Positions 9,298-18,093 of a DNA stretch of 64,000 nucleotides are shown here, piece by piece. The DNA comes from Streptomyces asoensis (GTDB taxonomy: Bacteria > Actinomycetota > Actinomycetes > Streptomycetales > Streptomycetaceae): assembly GCF_013085465.1 (NCBI RefSeq), contig NZ_CP049838.1:9486001-9550000 (forward strand), written 5' to 3'. The first letter of the stretch is position 1; every line of letters begins with the position of its first letter. The notes under the pieces were generated by a model, which was not told the DNA's origin, did not search any database, and saw only the letters and a list, made by a program, of their open reading frames with translations. The translations under genes were made by a program, and so were the position numbers.

Positions 9298-9312
9298 ATT
9301 CATCGGAGGAAT
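9298..9312. promoter_or_regulatory. Operator-like palindrome, copy 1 (catabolic promoter)
   Basis: ATTCATCGGAGGAAT is symmetric at 12 of 14 paired positions. It lies just downstream of the minus-strand -10 element, where a bound repressor would block transcription of the fuconate operon. It is probably bound by the FadR-type regulator at 13893. Confidence 0.6.
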
Positions 9313-9324
9313 GACGACTCCGTG

Positions 9325-9353
9325 ACTGTAAAGGCTGGCAAGCGTCTGGGCAA
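9325..9353 (-). promoter_or_regulatory. Candidate promoter of the fucose catabolic operon
   Basis: Read on the minus strand, TTGCCC (9353-9348) and TACAGT (9330-9325) are 17 nt apart, a good fit to a vegetative promoter. Transcription would begin near 9318, about 155 nt before the hydrolase start, at the edge of operator copy 1. Confidence 0.5.
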
Positions 9354-9356
9354 TGC

Positions 9357-9371
9357 AGTCCTCGGATGTAT
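9357..9371. promoter_or_regulatory. Operator-like motif, copy 2 (inverted)
   Basis: On the minus strand this reads ATACATCCGAGGACT, matching copy 4 (ATACATCGGAGGAAT) at 13 of 15 positions. It lies just upstream of the minus-strand -35 element. Confidence 0.5.
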
Positions 9372-9451
9372 CCGTCGCGACCCGGTCGTTCTCGCCGAGG
9401 TCCGCAGGGACTTGTCAGTATTCGTCGGGGCGACGGCATGATCCGGGCGTG

Positions 9452-9466
9452 GTCCATCGGACGAAT
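9452..9466. promoter_or_regulatory. Operator-like motif, copy 3
   Basis: GTCCATCGGACGAAT shares 11 of 12 bases of the core CATCGGAGGAAT found in copies 1 and 4. It sits between the two promoters, about 100 nt upstream of the catabolic -35, and could support looping. Confidence 0.5.
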
Positions 9467-9765
9467 GTCCGCCGAGCGTGGCACGCGACGGATCGACGAC
9501 CTCGTCCCGGTCGGCGGCGGGCGGCCCCCGACCACCGAGGCGCTCGACGCGCCCGTGGCGGTGGCGACGGACGCATCGGCCCCCGGGCCTGGCTTCCGAA
9601 AGCGGGACCATGCCGAATCGTGAACTCCGGTACCTGTCGCGTCCCGAGCGGATGGCGGAGGATAAGCCCAGCTCAGCCCCGCTCGGGCAGGCGCAGCCAA
9701 GGTCGTCCGTCGGACTCGTGACCACATGCGGGGTGAGGTCGTGGAAATCGTTGGGGGACGGACTC

Positions 9766-9795
9766 TTGTCAACGTCGGCAACGCCGTCGTAACGT
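9766..9795 (+). promoter_or_regulatory. Candidate promoter of the sugar importer operon
   Basis: TTGTCA (9766-9771) and TAACGT (9790-9795) are separated by 18 nt. The predicted start site, near 9802-9805, is directly followed by operator copy 4. Confidence 0.5.
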
Positions 9796-9809
9796 CCACG
9801 TCGTCCCGG

Positions 9810-9824
9810 ATACATCGGAGGAAT
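9810..9824. promoter_or_regulatory. Operator-like motif, copy 4 (importer promoter)
   Basis: ATACATCGGAGGAAT begins 15 nt downstream of the importer -10 element. Its 12-base core is identical to that of copy 1, so both divergent promoters carry the same site at the same relative place. Confidence 0.6.
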
Positions 9825-10027
9825 CGGCTTCGCTGTCTTCTCTCGGCTGTTCGGTTCCGCTTTCTCGGCCCTCCGCTTCACCCTCATCCCATCCCCGCCG
9901 GCACGGTCCGCGCACGCCCTCGGCAGCGGCCACCTTCACGATTCGGGTTCCGTCCCGCCCACCGGGCGCGGACGCCTCTGCCGCCGCCGCGCACCACCCT
10001 GCCCTGGCTAAGGAGAAACACACGGCC

Positions 10028-11080
10028 ATGAAGCTCGCTCGCACCCGCTCCGCCGCCGCAGCCGCCGGCACCGTCCTCGTGACGCTCGCCCTCGTCACCG
10101 CATGCAACCGCGAGAGCACCAGCGCGGGTGCCGCGGGCGGCGCGGACAAGCCTGCCATCGGCATCGACCTGCCGCGTTCCGACTCGGACTTCTGGAACTC
10201 CTACGCCGACTACGTGAAGAAGGACGTCAAGGCCGACGGCGTCAACGCGCTGCCGCTGAGCAACTCGCAGAACGACGTCACCAAGCTGGTCGCCAATGTG
10301 CAGGTGTTCCAGAACACGGGCGCCAAGGCGGTCGTCATGGCCCCCCAGGACACCGGCGCCATCGCCTCCACACTCGACACGCTCGCCTCGAAGAAGATCC
10401 CCGTGGTCAGTGTCGACACCCGCCCCGACAAGGGTGACGTCTACATGGTCGTACGCGCCGACAACAAGGCGTACGGCACCAAGGCCTGCGAGTTCCTCGG
10501 CAAGCAGCTCGGCGGCACGGGCAAGGTCGCCGAACTCCAGGGCGCCCTCGACTCCATCAACGGGCGCGACCGCTCCGAGGCCTTCGCCGCCTGCATGAAG
10601 GAGAAGTTCCCGAAGATCAAGGTGTTCGAGCTGCCCACCGACTGGAAGGGCGACGTGGCCTCCGCCAAGCTCCAGAGCCTGCTCGCCCAGCACCCCGACC
10701 TGAACGGCATCTACATGCAGGCGGGCGGTGTGTTCCTCCAGCCGACCCTGGCCCTGCTGGAGCAGAAGGGCCTGCTCAAGCCGGCCGGTCAGAAGGGGCA
10801 CATCTCGATCATCTCCAACGACGGCATCCCGCAGGAGTTCGACGCGATCCGCAAGGGCCAGATCGACGCGACCGTCTCCCAGCCCGCCGACCTCTACGCC
10901 AAGTACGCGCTGTACTACGCCCAGGCCGCGGCCGACGGCAAGACCTTCAAGGCGGGGAAGACCGACCACGACTCCACGATCATCGAGATCCCGAACGGTC
11001 TCGAGGACCAGCTGCCCGCCCCGCTGGTGACCAAGGACAACGTCGAGGACAAGACGCTGTGGGGCAACAACGTCGGCTAG
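10028..11080 (+). CDS. Sugar ABC transporter substrate-binding lipoprotein (fucose locus)
   Basis: A 350-aa periplasmic-binding-protein fold of the Peripla_BP_4 (ribose/xylose-like) group. A signal peptide ends in the lipobox LVTAC, so the mature protein is a lipoprotein anchored at Cys26. The two-lobed fold is seen in repeating strand-helix units (AIGIDLPRSDSDFWNSYADY; KAVVMAPQDTGAI; HISIISNDGIP). It presumably binds L-fucose or fucosides and hands them to the permease. AAGGAG lies upstream. A stem-loop separates it from the ATPase gene. The substrate is inferred from the flanking fucose genes. Confidence 0.88.
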   Translation: MKLARTRSAAAAAGTVLVTLALVTACNRESTSAGAAGGADKPAIGIDLPRSDSDFWNSYADYVKKDVKADGVNALPLSNSQNDVTKLVANVQVFQNTGAKAVVMAPQDTGAIASTLDTLASKKIPVVSVDTRPDKGDVYMVVRADNKAYGTKACEFLGKQLGGTGKVAELQGALDSINGRDRSEAFAACMKEKFPKIKVFELPTDWKGDVASAKLQSLLAQHPDLNGIYMQAGGVFLQPTLALLEQKGLLKPAGQKGHISIISNDGIPQEFDAIRKGQIDATVSQPADLYAKYALYYAQAAADGKTFKAGKTDHDSTIIEIPNGLEDQLPAPLVTKDNVEDKTLWGNNVG

Positions 11081-11103
11081 CGACCGGCTCCGAGGGCAGG
11101 CAC

Positions 11104-11134
11104 GCGGAGGGGGCGGCGCACCCCGTCCCTCCGC
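11104..11134 (+). terminator. Intercistronic stem-loop after the binding-protein gene
   Basis: GCGGAGGG (11104-11111) and CCCTCCGC (11127-11134) form an 8-bp stem. Hairpins here usually give partial termination or mRNA protection, so that binding protein is made in excess over the ATPase and permease. Confidence 0.55.
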
Positions 11135-11189
11135 CCCGCCCCCACCTCGCCCGTACCCCCGTATCCGGACCAGAAGGACGGTATTCACC

Positions 11190-12764
11190 ATGGCGGACTC
11201 CGCGACCGCCCCGGCGACAGGCACCGTGAGCCGCGCCCCGGTGGCCGAGGCGACCGGAATCAGCAAACGGTACGGCGCCACCGTCGCACTGCGCGACGCC
11301 CGCATCACCATCGCCGAGGGCGAGTCGCACGCCCTGGTCGGACGCAACGGCGCGGGCAAGTCGACGCTCGTGTCCATCCTCACCGGGCTTCAGCAGCCCG
11401 ACACCGGCACCCTGCGCTTCTCCGGCGAACCGGCGCCCGTCTTCGGCGACATCGACGCCTGGCGGTCCAGGGTGGCCTGCGTCTACCAGCGGTCCACGAT
11501 CATCGGCGATCTGACCGTCGCCGAGAACCTCTTCCTCAACCGGCAGAGCGACGCCGCGCTGCGCCCCATCCGTTGGAAGGACCTGCGGCAGCGCGCCGAG
11601 CAGCTGCTCGGCGAGTACGGAGTGGACGTCGACCCCACGGTCCGGGCCAGGCATCTCACCGTGGAGCAGCGGCAGTTCGTCGAGATCGCACGGGCCCTGT
11701 CCTTCGGCGCCCGGTTCATCATCCTGGACGAGCCGACCGCCAAGCTGGACGCGCGCGGAATCGACCGGCTCTTCGACAAGCTCCGGGACCTCCAGCGGCA
11801 GGGTGTCGCCTTCCTCTTCATCTCCCACCACCTGCAAGAGGTCTACGACCTGTGCACCACGGTCACCGTCTACCGCGACGCGGCCCACATCCGCACCGCG
11901 GCGGTGGCCGGGCTCGGCAAGCACGAGCTGGTCGAGGCCATGACCGGCGAGTCCGCCACGACGACGAGTGCCGACGACGCGAGGACGGCCTCCCCGGCCG
12001 GCTCCAAGGAGCTCCTGGCCGTCGACGGGCTGACCCTGACCGGCACGTGCCGGGACCTTTCGCTCTCCGTCCGCACCGGTGAGGTGGTCGGCCTCGCGGG
12101 CGCCACCGCCAGCGGCAACGTCCAGGTGGGGGAGGCCGTCGCCGGACTGCACCGCGCCGAGGGAGGCAGGATCTCGGTCGACGGCCGGACCGTCCGTACC
12201 GGCAGTGTCCCGGCGTCCCTCACCGCGGGCGTCGGCCTGGTGCCGGAGGACCGGCACGTCCAGGGCCTCGTCAACAATCGCAGCGTGGCGGAGAACGCGA
12301 CCCTCACCGTCACCGACCAGCTCGGCCCGTTCGGTACCGTCCTGCCGGCCCGCACCAGGATCTTCGCCCAGCGCATGATCCGCGATCTCGACATCAAGAC
12401 GCCGGGTGCGGGCACCCCGGTCTCCGCGCTCTCCGGCGGCAACCAGCAGAAGGTCGTCGTGGCCCGGGCCCTGGCCACCGACCCCCATGTCCTGGTCGCC
12501 ATCCGACCCACCAACGGAGTGGACGTCAAGTCCAAGGAGTTCCTGCTCGCCAGGATCCGTGGGGTCGCCGAAGCCGGGAAGGCCGCGCTGATCGTCTCCG
12601 ACGAACTGGACGACCTCAGGGCGTGCGACCGGGTCGTGGTCATGTTCCACGGACGCGTGGTCGCGGAGTTCGACCGCGGCTGGAAGGACGAACAGATGGT
12701 CGCCGCCATGGAGGGCGTCGCCGGTACCCCCGCAGCAGCCGACACCGAAGAGCACGGAAGGTAG
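11190..12764 (+). CDS. Sugar ABC transporter ATP-binding protein with two nucleotide-binding domains
   Basis: A 524-aa double ATPase of the ribose/rhizopine transporter class. The first domain has Walker A GRNGAGKST (51-59) and Walker B FIILDEPTAKLD. The second is degenerate: its P-loop position reads GATASGNV, and the Walker B region reads LVAIRPTNGVDV instead of the usual LLLDEPTRGIDV, so both the Mg-binding Asp and the catalytic Glu are missing. Its LSGGNQQK signature is intact. Such asymmetry is known in this class, and domain 1 probably performs the hydrolysis. It powers uptake with the adjacent binding protein and permease. Confidence 0.9.
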   Translation: MADSATAPATGTVSRAPVAEATGISKRYGATVALRDARITIAEGESHALVGRNGAGKSTLVSILTGLQQPDTGTLRFSGEPAPVFGDIDAWRSRVACVYQRSTIIGDLTVAENLFLNRQSDAALRPIRWKDLRQRAEQLLGEYGVDVDPTVRARHLTVEQRQFVEIARALSFGARFIILDEPTAKLDARGIDRLFDKLRDLQRQGVAFLFISHHLQEVYDLCTTVTVYRDAAHIRTAAVAGLGKHELVEAMTGESATTTSADDARTASPAGSKELLAVDGLTLTGTCRDLSLSVRTGEVVGLAGATASGNVQVGEAVAGLHRAEGGRISVDGRTVRTGSVPASLTAGVGLVPEDRHVQGLVNNRSVAENATLTVTDQLGPFGTVLPARTRIFAQRMIRDLDIKTPGAGTPVSALSGGNQQKVVVARALATDPHVLVAIRPTNGVDVKSKEFLLARIRGVAEAGKAALIVSDELDDLRACDRVVVMFHGRVVAEFDRGWKDEQMVAAMEGVAGTPAAADTEEHGR

Positions 12765-12766
12765 TC

Positions 12767-13807
12767 ATGTCCGCCACCACCGATGTCACCGACCCCGCAG
12801 CGAGCGTGGCGCAGACGACCGCCAAGGGCACCCGGCGCGGACTCGATCTCGGCCGCTTCCGTGAACTGTCCCTCGTCCCGGCCATCCTCGTTCTCGGCCT
12901 GATCGGGTTCATCGTCTCCCCGGCCTTCCTCACCTCCGACAACCTCATCGGCGTGGCCCAGCAGTCCACCGAGCTGAGCCTGCTCGTCCTCGCCACGGCG
13001 CTGATCCTGATCGTCGGCCGGATGGACCTGTCCCTGGAGTCCACGATCGGGGTGGCGCCCGTCATCGCCGTCTGGCTCGTCCTGCCCACCAGCGGCGGCC
13101 GGTTCAACGGCCTGGGGCTCCTTCCCCAGTGGACGGCGATCCCGCTCTGCCTCCTGGTCGGGGTGGCGATCGGCGCCCTCAACGGTTTCCTGATCCTCAA
13201 GCTGCGCCTCAACGGGTTCATCGTCACGCTCGGCGGCCTGACCATGCTGCGCGGACTCCAAGTGGCCCTCTCCGAAGGCCAGTCCATCGTGGATCTGCCC
13301 CCCTCCTTCACCTATCTGGGCAAGGCTTCGTGGCTGGGTGTCCCGGCCGCCATCTGGATCTGCGCGGTGCTGTTCGCCGCCGGCAGCTGCGCGCTGGCCT
13401 GGCTGCGGCACGGGCGGGCGCTCTACGCCATCGGCGGCAACGCGGAGGCCGCCCGGACCGCCGGTATACGGGTCGACCGGATCGTGTGGGTCGTCCTGAT
13501 CATCGGCAGTCTGCTGGCCGCGTTCGCCGGCATCCTCTACAGCGGTCACTACGGTTCCATCTCCGCCACCCAGGGCAGCGGCTGGATCTTCCAGGTCTTC
13601 GCCGCGACGGTCATCGGCGGGGTCAGCCTCAACGGCGGCAAGGGTTCGGTGTTCGGCGCGCTCACCGGTGTGCTGACGCTCCAGCTGGTCGTCAACGTGA
13701 TGACGCTGGCGGGCGTACCGCCGCTGTGGAACCAGTTCCTCAACGGCGCGATCATCATCGTCGCGCTGATCATCTCCCGCTTCGCCTCCGGCGAGAAGCA
13801 GGAGTAG
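12767..13807 (+). CDS. Sugar ABC transporter permease (fucose locus)
   Basis: A 346-aa membrane protein of the BPD_transp_2 (RbsC/XylH) type with about ten hydrophobic segments. Family landmarks include a VGRMDLSLES stretch after the third segment, the IGGNAEAARTAGI loop that contacts the ATPase, and the Gly-rich VIGGVSLNGGKGS near the end. The ATG at 12767 has GGAAGG upstream and follows the ATPase stop by 2 nt, so the two are coupled. It forms the transmembrane path, probably as a homodimer, since only one permease gene is present. Confidence 0.9.
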   Translation: MSATTDVTDPAASVAQTTAKGTRRGLDLGRFRELSLVPAILVLGLIGFIVSPAFLTSDNLIGVAQQSTELSLLVLATALILIVGRMDLSLESTIGVAPVIAVWLVLPTSGGRFNGLGLLPQWTAIPLCLLVGVAIGALNGFLILKLRLNGFIVTLGGLTMLRGLQVALSEGQSIVDLPPSFTYLGKASWLGVPAAIWICAVLFAAGSCALAWLRHGRALYAIGGNAEAARTAGIRVDRIVWVVLIIGSLLAAFAGILYSGHYGSISATQGSGWIFQVFAATVIGGVSLNGGKGSVFGALTGVLTLQLVVNVMTLAGVPPLWNQFLNGAIIIVALIISRFASGEKQE

Positions 13808-13892
13808 ACGCGGTACCCGGGGCATCGCGCGGACTCGCTCCGGGCCCGCGTGGAGCCCCGTCGTGTTTCTTCGGGACAGAGAGGCTCCCCTC

Positions 13893-14606
13893 GTGGCACT
13901 GACGGACGAGGCGATGGAGAAGATCAAGGCGATGATCGTCGCGGGCGAACTCGCGCCCGGCTCCCGACTGCCCAAGGAGGATGCGCTCGCCGGTCAGCTC
14001 GGTCTGTCCCGAAGCTCGCTGCGCGAGGCGGTCCGTGCGCTGACCGCCATGCGCATCCTGGTCACCCGGCAGGGCGACGGCACCTATGTGTCCAGCCTGG
14101 AGCCGCACCTCCTGCTGGAGACCATGTCCTTCGCCGCCGACGTCTCCCACGGGCGGACCGCCCTCCAACTGCTCCAGGTGCGCAGGCTGTTGGAGCCGCC
14201 GGCGACCGGGCTGGCCGCCACCTTGCTGACCTCCGAGGACCTCGATGAGCTCGGCGCCGTCCTCGAGCGGTCCCGGGCGGCCGCCACGGTCGACGAGTTC
14301 GTCGCCCACGACATCGCCTTCCACCTGCGCATCGTCGAAGCCGTCGGCAACCCGGTGCTGTCCATGCTGTTGCGCGTCCTCTCCACCCGTACCCAACGGG
14401 TCCGCATCGTGCGGGGGAGCCGGGCGCAGCGCGCCGTGGAGCGCGCGCACGCGGAGCACGACGAGATTCTCCGGGCGCTCAAGGCACGTGACGCGCTGTT
14501 GGCCGTGTCCGCCGCGACGGTCCATGTGGCCGCCGTCGAACACTGGCTGGCGGCGAGCTACGTCGAGGCGGACGGGCCGTCAACCGACGGCTCATCACAC
14601 CTCTAG
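13893..14606 (+). CDS. FadR/GntR family transcriptional regulator of the fucose locus
   Basis: A 237-aa GntR protein of the FadR subgroup. The winged helix spans about residues 6-70 (IVAGELAPGSRLPKEDAL, then GLSRSSLREAVRAL and GDGTYVSS). The FCD ligand domain begins near 90 and is helical; its metal-binding residues are likely Asp in the FVAHDIAFHLRI block plus later His residues. The GTG at 13893 is preferred because GAGAGG lies 8 nt upstream; an in-frame start at 13863 is possible. It lies between the importer and fucosidase genes and probably senses an acid intermediate such as L-fuconate or its dehydration product. Confidence 0.86.
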   Translation: MALTDEAMEKIKAMIVAGELAPGSRLPKEDALAGQLGLSRSSLREAVRALTAMRILVTRQGDGTYVSSLEPHLLLETMSFAADVSHGRTALQLLQVRRLLEPPATGLAATLLTSEDLDELGAVLERSRAAATVDEFVAHDIAFHLRIVEAVGNPVLSMLLRVLSTRTQRVRIVRGSRAQRAVERAHAEHDEILRALKARDALLAVSAATVHVAAVEHWLAASYVEADGPSTDGSSHL

Positions 14607-14619
14607 ACATCCGATCTAT
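14605..14619. promoter_or_regulatory. Operator-like motif, copy 5 (fucosidase gene)
   Basis: AGACATCCGATCTAT shares the core CATCSGA with the four sites in the divergent region and is symmetric at 10 of 15 positions. It overlaps the stop codon of the regulator gene and lies about 105 nt before the fucosidase start, suggesting independent control of the fucosidase. Confidence 0.45.
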
Positions 14620-14722
14620 CTTCCCGCGAAGATGACCAACGTTGACCAAGCCCTCGATATATGTCGATGCGGCCGCTACTCCCTCCGTGAAAGAGCCGAT
14701 GAATGGGCCGGGAGATCTTGCT

Positions 14723-17700
14723 GTGATCAATGAATCCCAACCGCTGCGACGAAGCATCCTCAAGTTCGGCGGTGCTCTCGCCGTCGCGCCTCTGGCCACT
14801 CAGCTGACGGGCGCCACGCCTGCCGCACAGGCCGTCGCCGCCGAAGCCCACGGGTCGGCGGGCATCCAGTGGCCGACCCTGTCGCGCAAGGCGCTGAAGT
14901 ACTCCGTCCCCGCCGCGGACTGGCAGTCGCAGGCCCTGCCGATCGGCAACGGCCGGCTGGGCGCCATGCTCTTCGCCGATCCCTACGAGGAGCGCATCCA
15001 GTTCAACGAGCAGAGTCTGTGGGGCGGAGCCAACAACTACGACAACGCTCTCGCCGGCAAGCCGGACAGCGATTTCGACACCGGCATGACCGGCTTCGGC
15101 TCGTACCGCAACTTCGGCGACCTCGTCGTCACCTTCGCGTCCCGTCCGAAGACCACGGTCACGGCGCCCGGGGGACCGTACAGTTCCTCCTCCTCGGAGG
15201 GCGTCGACAAGTCGTACGACGGCGAATCGAGCACCAAGTGGTGCATCGAGGGGCCCGGTTCGAAGGTGCAGTGGCAGGTCGAACTCCCCGACCCCGCCGC
15301 GGTCGCTTCCTACCGGCTGACGAGCGCCGACGACGTGCCCCAGCGCGACCCGCAGGAGTGGACGTTCTCCGGTTCCGCCGACGGCGCCACCTGGACCACG
15401 CTGGACAGCCGCACCCTGGAAGCGCCCTTCGAGAGCCGTTTCCAGACCAGGGAATTCACCTGCGCCGACAGCGCGGCCTACCGTTTCTACCGGTTCGACT
15501 TCATCCCCAAGGCGGGCGTCAGCCACTTCCAGGTGAGCGAGATCGGCCTGGCCGGCGTCGACCTCGGCGGGGACGCCACGATGTACCTGTCGTCGCCGAG
15601 CGGGCACTCCCAGGGATCCGGTGCCCGGCCCGGGTCCCGGGCCAGGGACATCTCGCGTTCGGTGGACCGCGATCCGGCCACCGTCTGGCGGGTCGACGGC
15701 GCCGCACCCGCCGTCGTCTGGCAGGCCGACCTGCCCCGCGCGGTCGCCGTCACCTCGTACACGCTGACGGCGGCCCCCGACCGCCCGCGGGACGACCCCC
15801 GGCAGTGGAGGCTCGAGGCGTCGCAGGACGGCACCGCCTGGACGACCCTCGACACCCAGAACCCGGGAGCGCCCTTCGCCGGCCGCGGCGAGACCCGGAC
15901 CTTCCCCCTCACCAACAGCACGGCCTACCGCGTCTACCGGCTCACCCTGACCCCCGGCGCGTCCTCCGCCGGCTTCCAGATCGCGGAGATCTCGCTGGAG
16001 GGCCAGGGCTTCGACACCCGCGCTCGGCGCACGGTCGTCGACTACCGGCGCACCCTCGACTTCGTCGAGGGCCTCCACATCACCCGCTTCGGCGCGCCAG
16101 GACAGCGCGTCCTGCGGGAGGCCTTCGCCGACCGGACCGCGGACGTCATGGTCTTCCGCTACACGTCGGACAGCGCCGAGGGACTCTCCGGAGCGGTCTC
16201 GCTGACGTCCGCACAGGACCGGGCCCCGACGACCGTCGACGCCGGCGCCGGGCGGATCGCCTTCAGCGGTGTCATGGGCAACGGACTCAAGCACGCCTGC
16301 ACCGTCCAGGCCGTACACACCGACGGCCACCTCAGCGCCGAGGGGGCGGTGCTGAAGTTCAGCGGCTGCACGACCCTGACCCTGTTCCTCGACGCCCGCA
16401 CCGACTACAAGCTCGACGCCGCCGCGGGATGGCGCGGAGCCGCTCCGGAACCGATCATCGCCAGGGCGCTCGCCAAGGCGGCCGCCCGGCCCTACGACAA
16501 GCTGCGCGCCAAGCACGTCGCCGAGACGCGCGCCCTCATGAACCGTGTCTCGGTCGCCTGGGGCACCTCCGCCGCCGCCGTCGTCGCGTTGCCCACCGAC
16601 GCGCGGCTGGCGCGGTACGCGGCGGGCGGGGAGGACCCGACACTCGAACAGGCGATGTTCGACTACGGCCGGTACCTGCTGATCAGTTCCTCCCGCCCGA
16701 ACGGCCTGCCCGCCAACCTCCAGGGCCTGTGGAACGACAGCAACCAGCCGGCCTGGGCCTCCGACTACCACACCAACATCAACGTCCAGATGAACTACTG
16801 GGGAGCCGAGACGACGAACCTGGCGGAGTGTCATGAGGCGCTCGTCGGGTTCATCGAGCAGGTGGCGGTGCCGAGCCGCGTGGCGACCCGCAACGCCTTC
16901 GGCAAGGACACGCGCGGCTGGACCGCCCGCACCAGCCAGAGCATCTTCGGCGGCAACTCGTGGGAGTGGAACACCGTCGCGAGCGCCTGGTACGCCCAAC
17001 ACCTGTACGAGCACTGGGCGTTCACCCAGGACCTGACCTATCTCCGTACCGTCGCCCACCCGATGATCAAGGAGATCTGCGAGTTCTGGGAGGACCATCT
17101 CAAGGAGCGCGAGGACGGACTCCTCGTCGCGCCGAACGGCTGGTCCCCGGAGCACGGGCCGCGCGAGGACGGCGTCATGTACGACCAGCAGATCATCTGG
17201 GACCTGTTCCAGAACTACCTCGACTGCGAGGCGGCGCTCAAGGAGGACCCCGCCTACCGGGCCAAGGTCGCGGACATGCAGGCGCGCCTCGCGCCGAACA
17301 AGATCGGCCGGTGGGGTCAGCTCCAGGAATGGCAGGAGGACATCGACAGCCCCACCGACATCCACCGCCACACCTCGCACCTCTTCGCTGTCTACCCGGG
17401 CCGCCAGATCACCCCGAAGACGCCCGACTTCGCCGCCGCGGCCCTCGTCTCCCTCAAGGCGCGGTGCGGAGAGAAGGAAGGCGTCCCCTTCACGGCCGCG
17501 ACGGTTTCGGGCGACAGCCGCCGCTCCTGGACCTGGCCCTGGCGGGCGGCCCTCTTCGCCCGCCTCCGTGACGGTCGGCGCGCCCAGATCATGCTGCGCG
17601 GACTGCTGACCTACAACACGCTGCCCAACCTGTTCTGCAACCACCCGCCCTTCCAGATGGACGGCAACTTCGGCATCTCGGGCGCCGTGGCGGAGATGCT

Positions 17701-17932
17701 CCTCCAGAGCCACGACGGAGTCATCGACCTGCTGCCCGCCCTGCCGGACGGCTGGAAGGCCGAGGGATCCTTCACCGGGCTCCGCGCCCGGGGCGGCTAC
17801 GAGGTCAGCTGTGCGTGGCGGAACGGAAAGGTGACGTCCTACGAGATCGTGGCCGACCGGGCGCGGAACCGGAAGGACGTCACCGTACGGGTGAACGGCG
17901 TCGACAGGAGGGTGAAGCCGGCCAAGCCCTGA
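14723..17932 (+). CDS. Secreted GH95 alpha-L-fucosidase with two inserted discoidin modules
   Basis: A 1069-aa GH95 enzyme that releases alpha-L-fucose. A Tat-type signal is visible at the N-terminus ([18 protein letters not shown]). The GH95 N-terminal beta domain begins at about residue 50 ([20 protein letters not shown]). It is interrupted at about 150-430 by two F5/8-type-C (discoidin, CBM32-like) modules and then resumes. Likely catalytic residues by comparison with Bifidobacterium AfcA are N685, N687, E810 and D980. Typical GH95 proteins are 750-800 aa, so the insert explains the extra length. The GTG at 14723 is chosen for its GGAG 8 nt upstream and because it places the signal correctly. 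Confidence 0.9.
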   Translation: MINESQPLRRSILKFGGALAVAPLATQLTGATPAAQAVAAEAHGSAGIQWPTLSRKALKYSVPAADWQSQALPIGNGRLGAMLFADPYEERIQFNEQSLWGGANNYDNALAGKPDSDFDTGMTGFGSYRNFGDLVVTFASRPKTTVTAPGGPYSSSSSEGVDKSYDGESSTKWCIEGPGSKVQWQVELPDPAAVASYRLTSADDVPQRDPQEWTFSGSADGATWTTLDSRTLEAPFESRFQTREFTCADSAAYRFYRFDFIPKAGVSHFQVSEIGLAGVDLGGDATMYLSSPSGHSQGSGARPGSRARDISRSVDRDPATVWRVDGAAPAVVWQADLPRAVAVTSYTLTAAPDRPRDDPRQWRLEASQDGTAWTTLDTQNPGAPFAGRGETRTFPLTNSTAYRVYRLTLTPGASSAGFQIAEISLEGQGFDTRARRTVVDYRRTLDFVEGLHITRFGAPGQRVLREAFADRTADVMVFRYTSDSAEGLSGAVSLTSAQDRAPTTVDAGAGRIAFSGVMGNGLKHACTVQAVHTDGHLSAEGAVLKFSGCTTLTLFLDARTDYKLDAAAGWRGAAPEPIIARALAKAAARPYDKLRAKHVAETRALMNRVSVAWGTSAAAVVALPTDARLARYAAGGEDPTLEQAMFDYGRYLLISSSRPNGLPANLQGLWNDSNQPAWASDYHTNINVQMNYWGAETTNLAECHEALVGFIEQVAVPSRVATRNAFGKDTRGWTARTSQSIFGGNSWEWNTVASAWYAQHLYEHWAFTQDLTYLRTVAHPMIKEICEFWEDHLKEREDGLLVAPNGWSPEHGPREDGVMYDQQIIWDLFQNYLDCEAALKEDPAYRAKVADMQARLAPNKIGRWGQLQEWQEDIDSPTDIHRHTSHLFAVYPGRQITPKTPDFAAAALVSLKARCGEKEGVPFTAATVSGDSRRSWTWPWRAALFARLRDGRRAQIMLRGLLTYNTLPNLFCNHPPFQMDGNFGISGAVAEMLLQSHDGVIDLLPALPDGWKAEGSFTGLRARGGYEVSCAWRNGKVTSYEIVADRARNRKDVTVRVNGVDRRVKPAKP

Positions 17933-17940
17933 CGGCGGCA

Positions 17941-17965
17941 CCGGCTCGTTTCGGCAGCGAGCCGG
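17941..17965 (+). terminator. Terminator after the fucosidase gene
   Basis: CCGGCTCG and CGAGCCGG form a perfect 8-bp stem with a 9-nt loop, 8 nt after the fucosidase stop. It suggests that the amidohydrolase downstream is transcribed separately. Confidence 0.6.
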
Positions 17966-18093
17966 GCCGACGGCCGTCCGCCGCCCGAAGCGCGGCGGCA
18001 CTGGCCGTCGGCAGGGCCGGGTGATGGATCCCTCACGGATTCCCCGGGCAAAGGAGTGGACCCGCCGCCTCACCCGGGCCGATCGTGGGCGCC

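Larger units (their letters stand above)
9164..10027. other. Long divergent regulatory region of the fucose locus
   Basis: This 864-nt stretch separates the catabolic operon from the importer operon. I see no convincing gene: the frames covering it are GC-driven and lack protein-like sequence. It carries one candidate promoter for each direction and four copies of a 15-bp near-palindromic motif, listed separately. The importer side has a long 5' untranslated region of about 220 nt. Confidence 0.6.

Noticed and set aside
9300..9887. Open frame of 195 codons in the divergent fucose region
   Set aside because: No ribosome binding site or family-like sequence. It overlaps both promoters and four operator copies.
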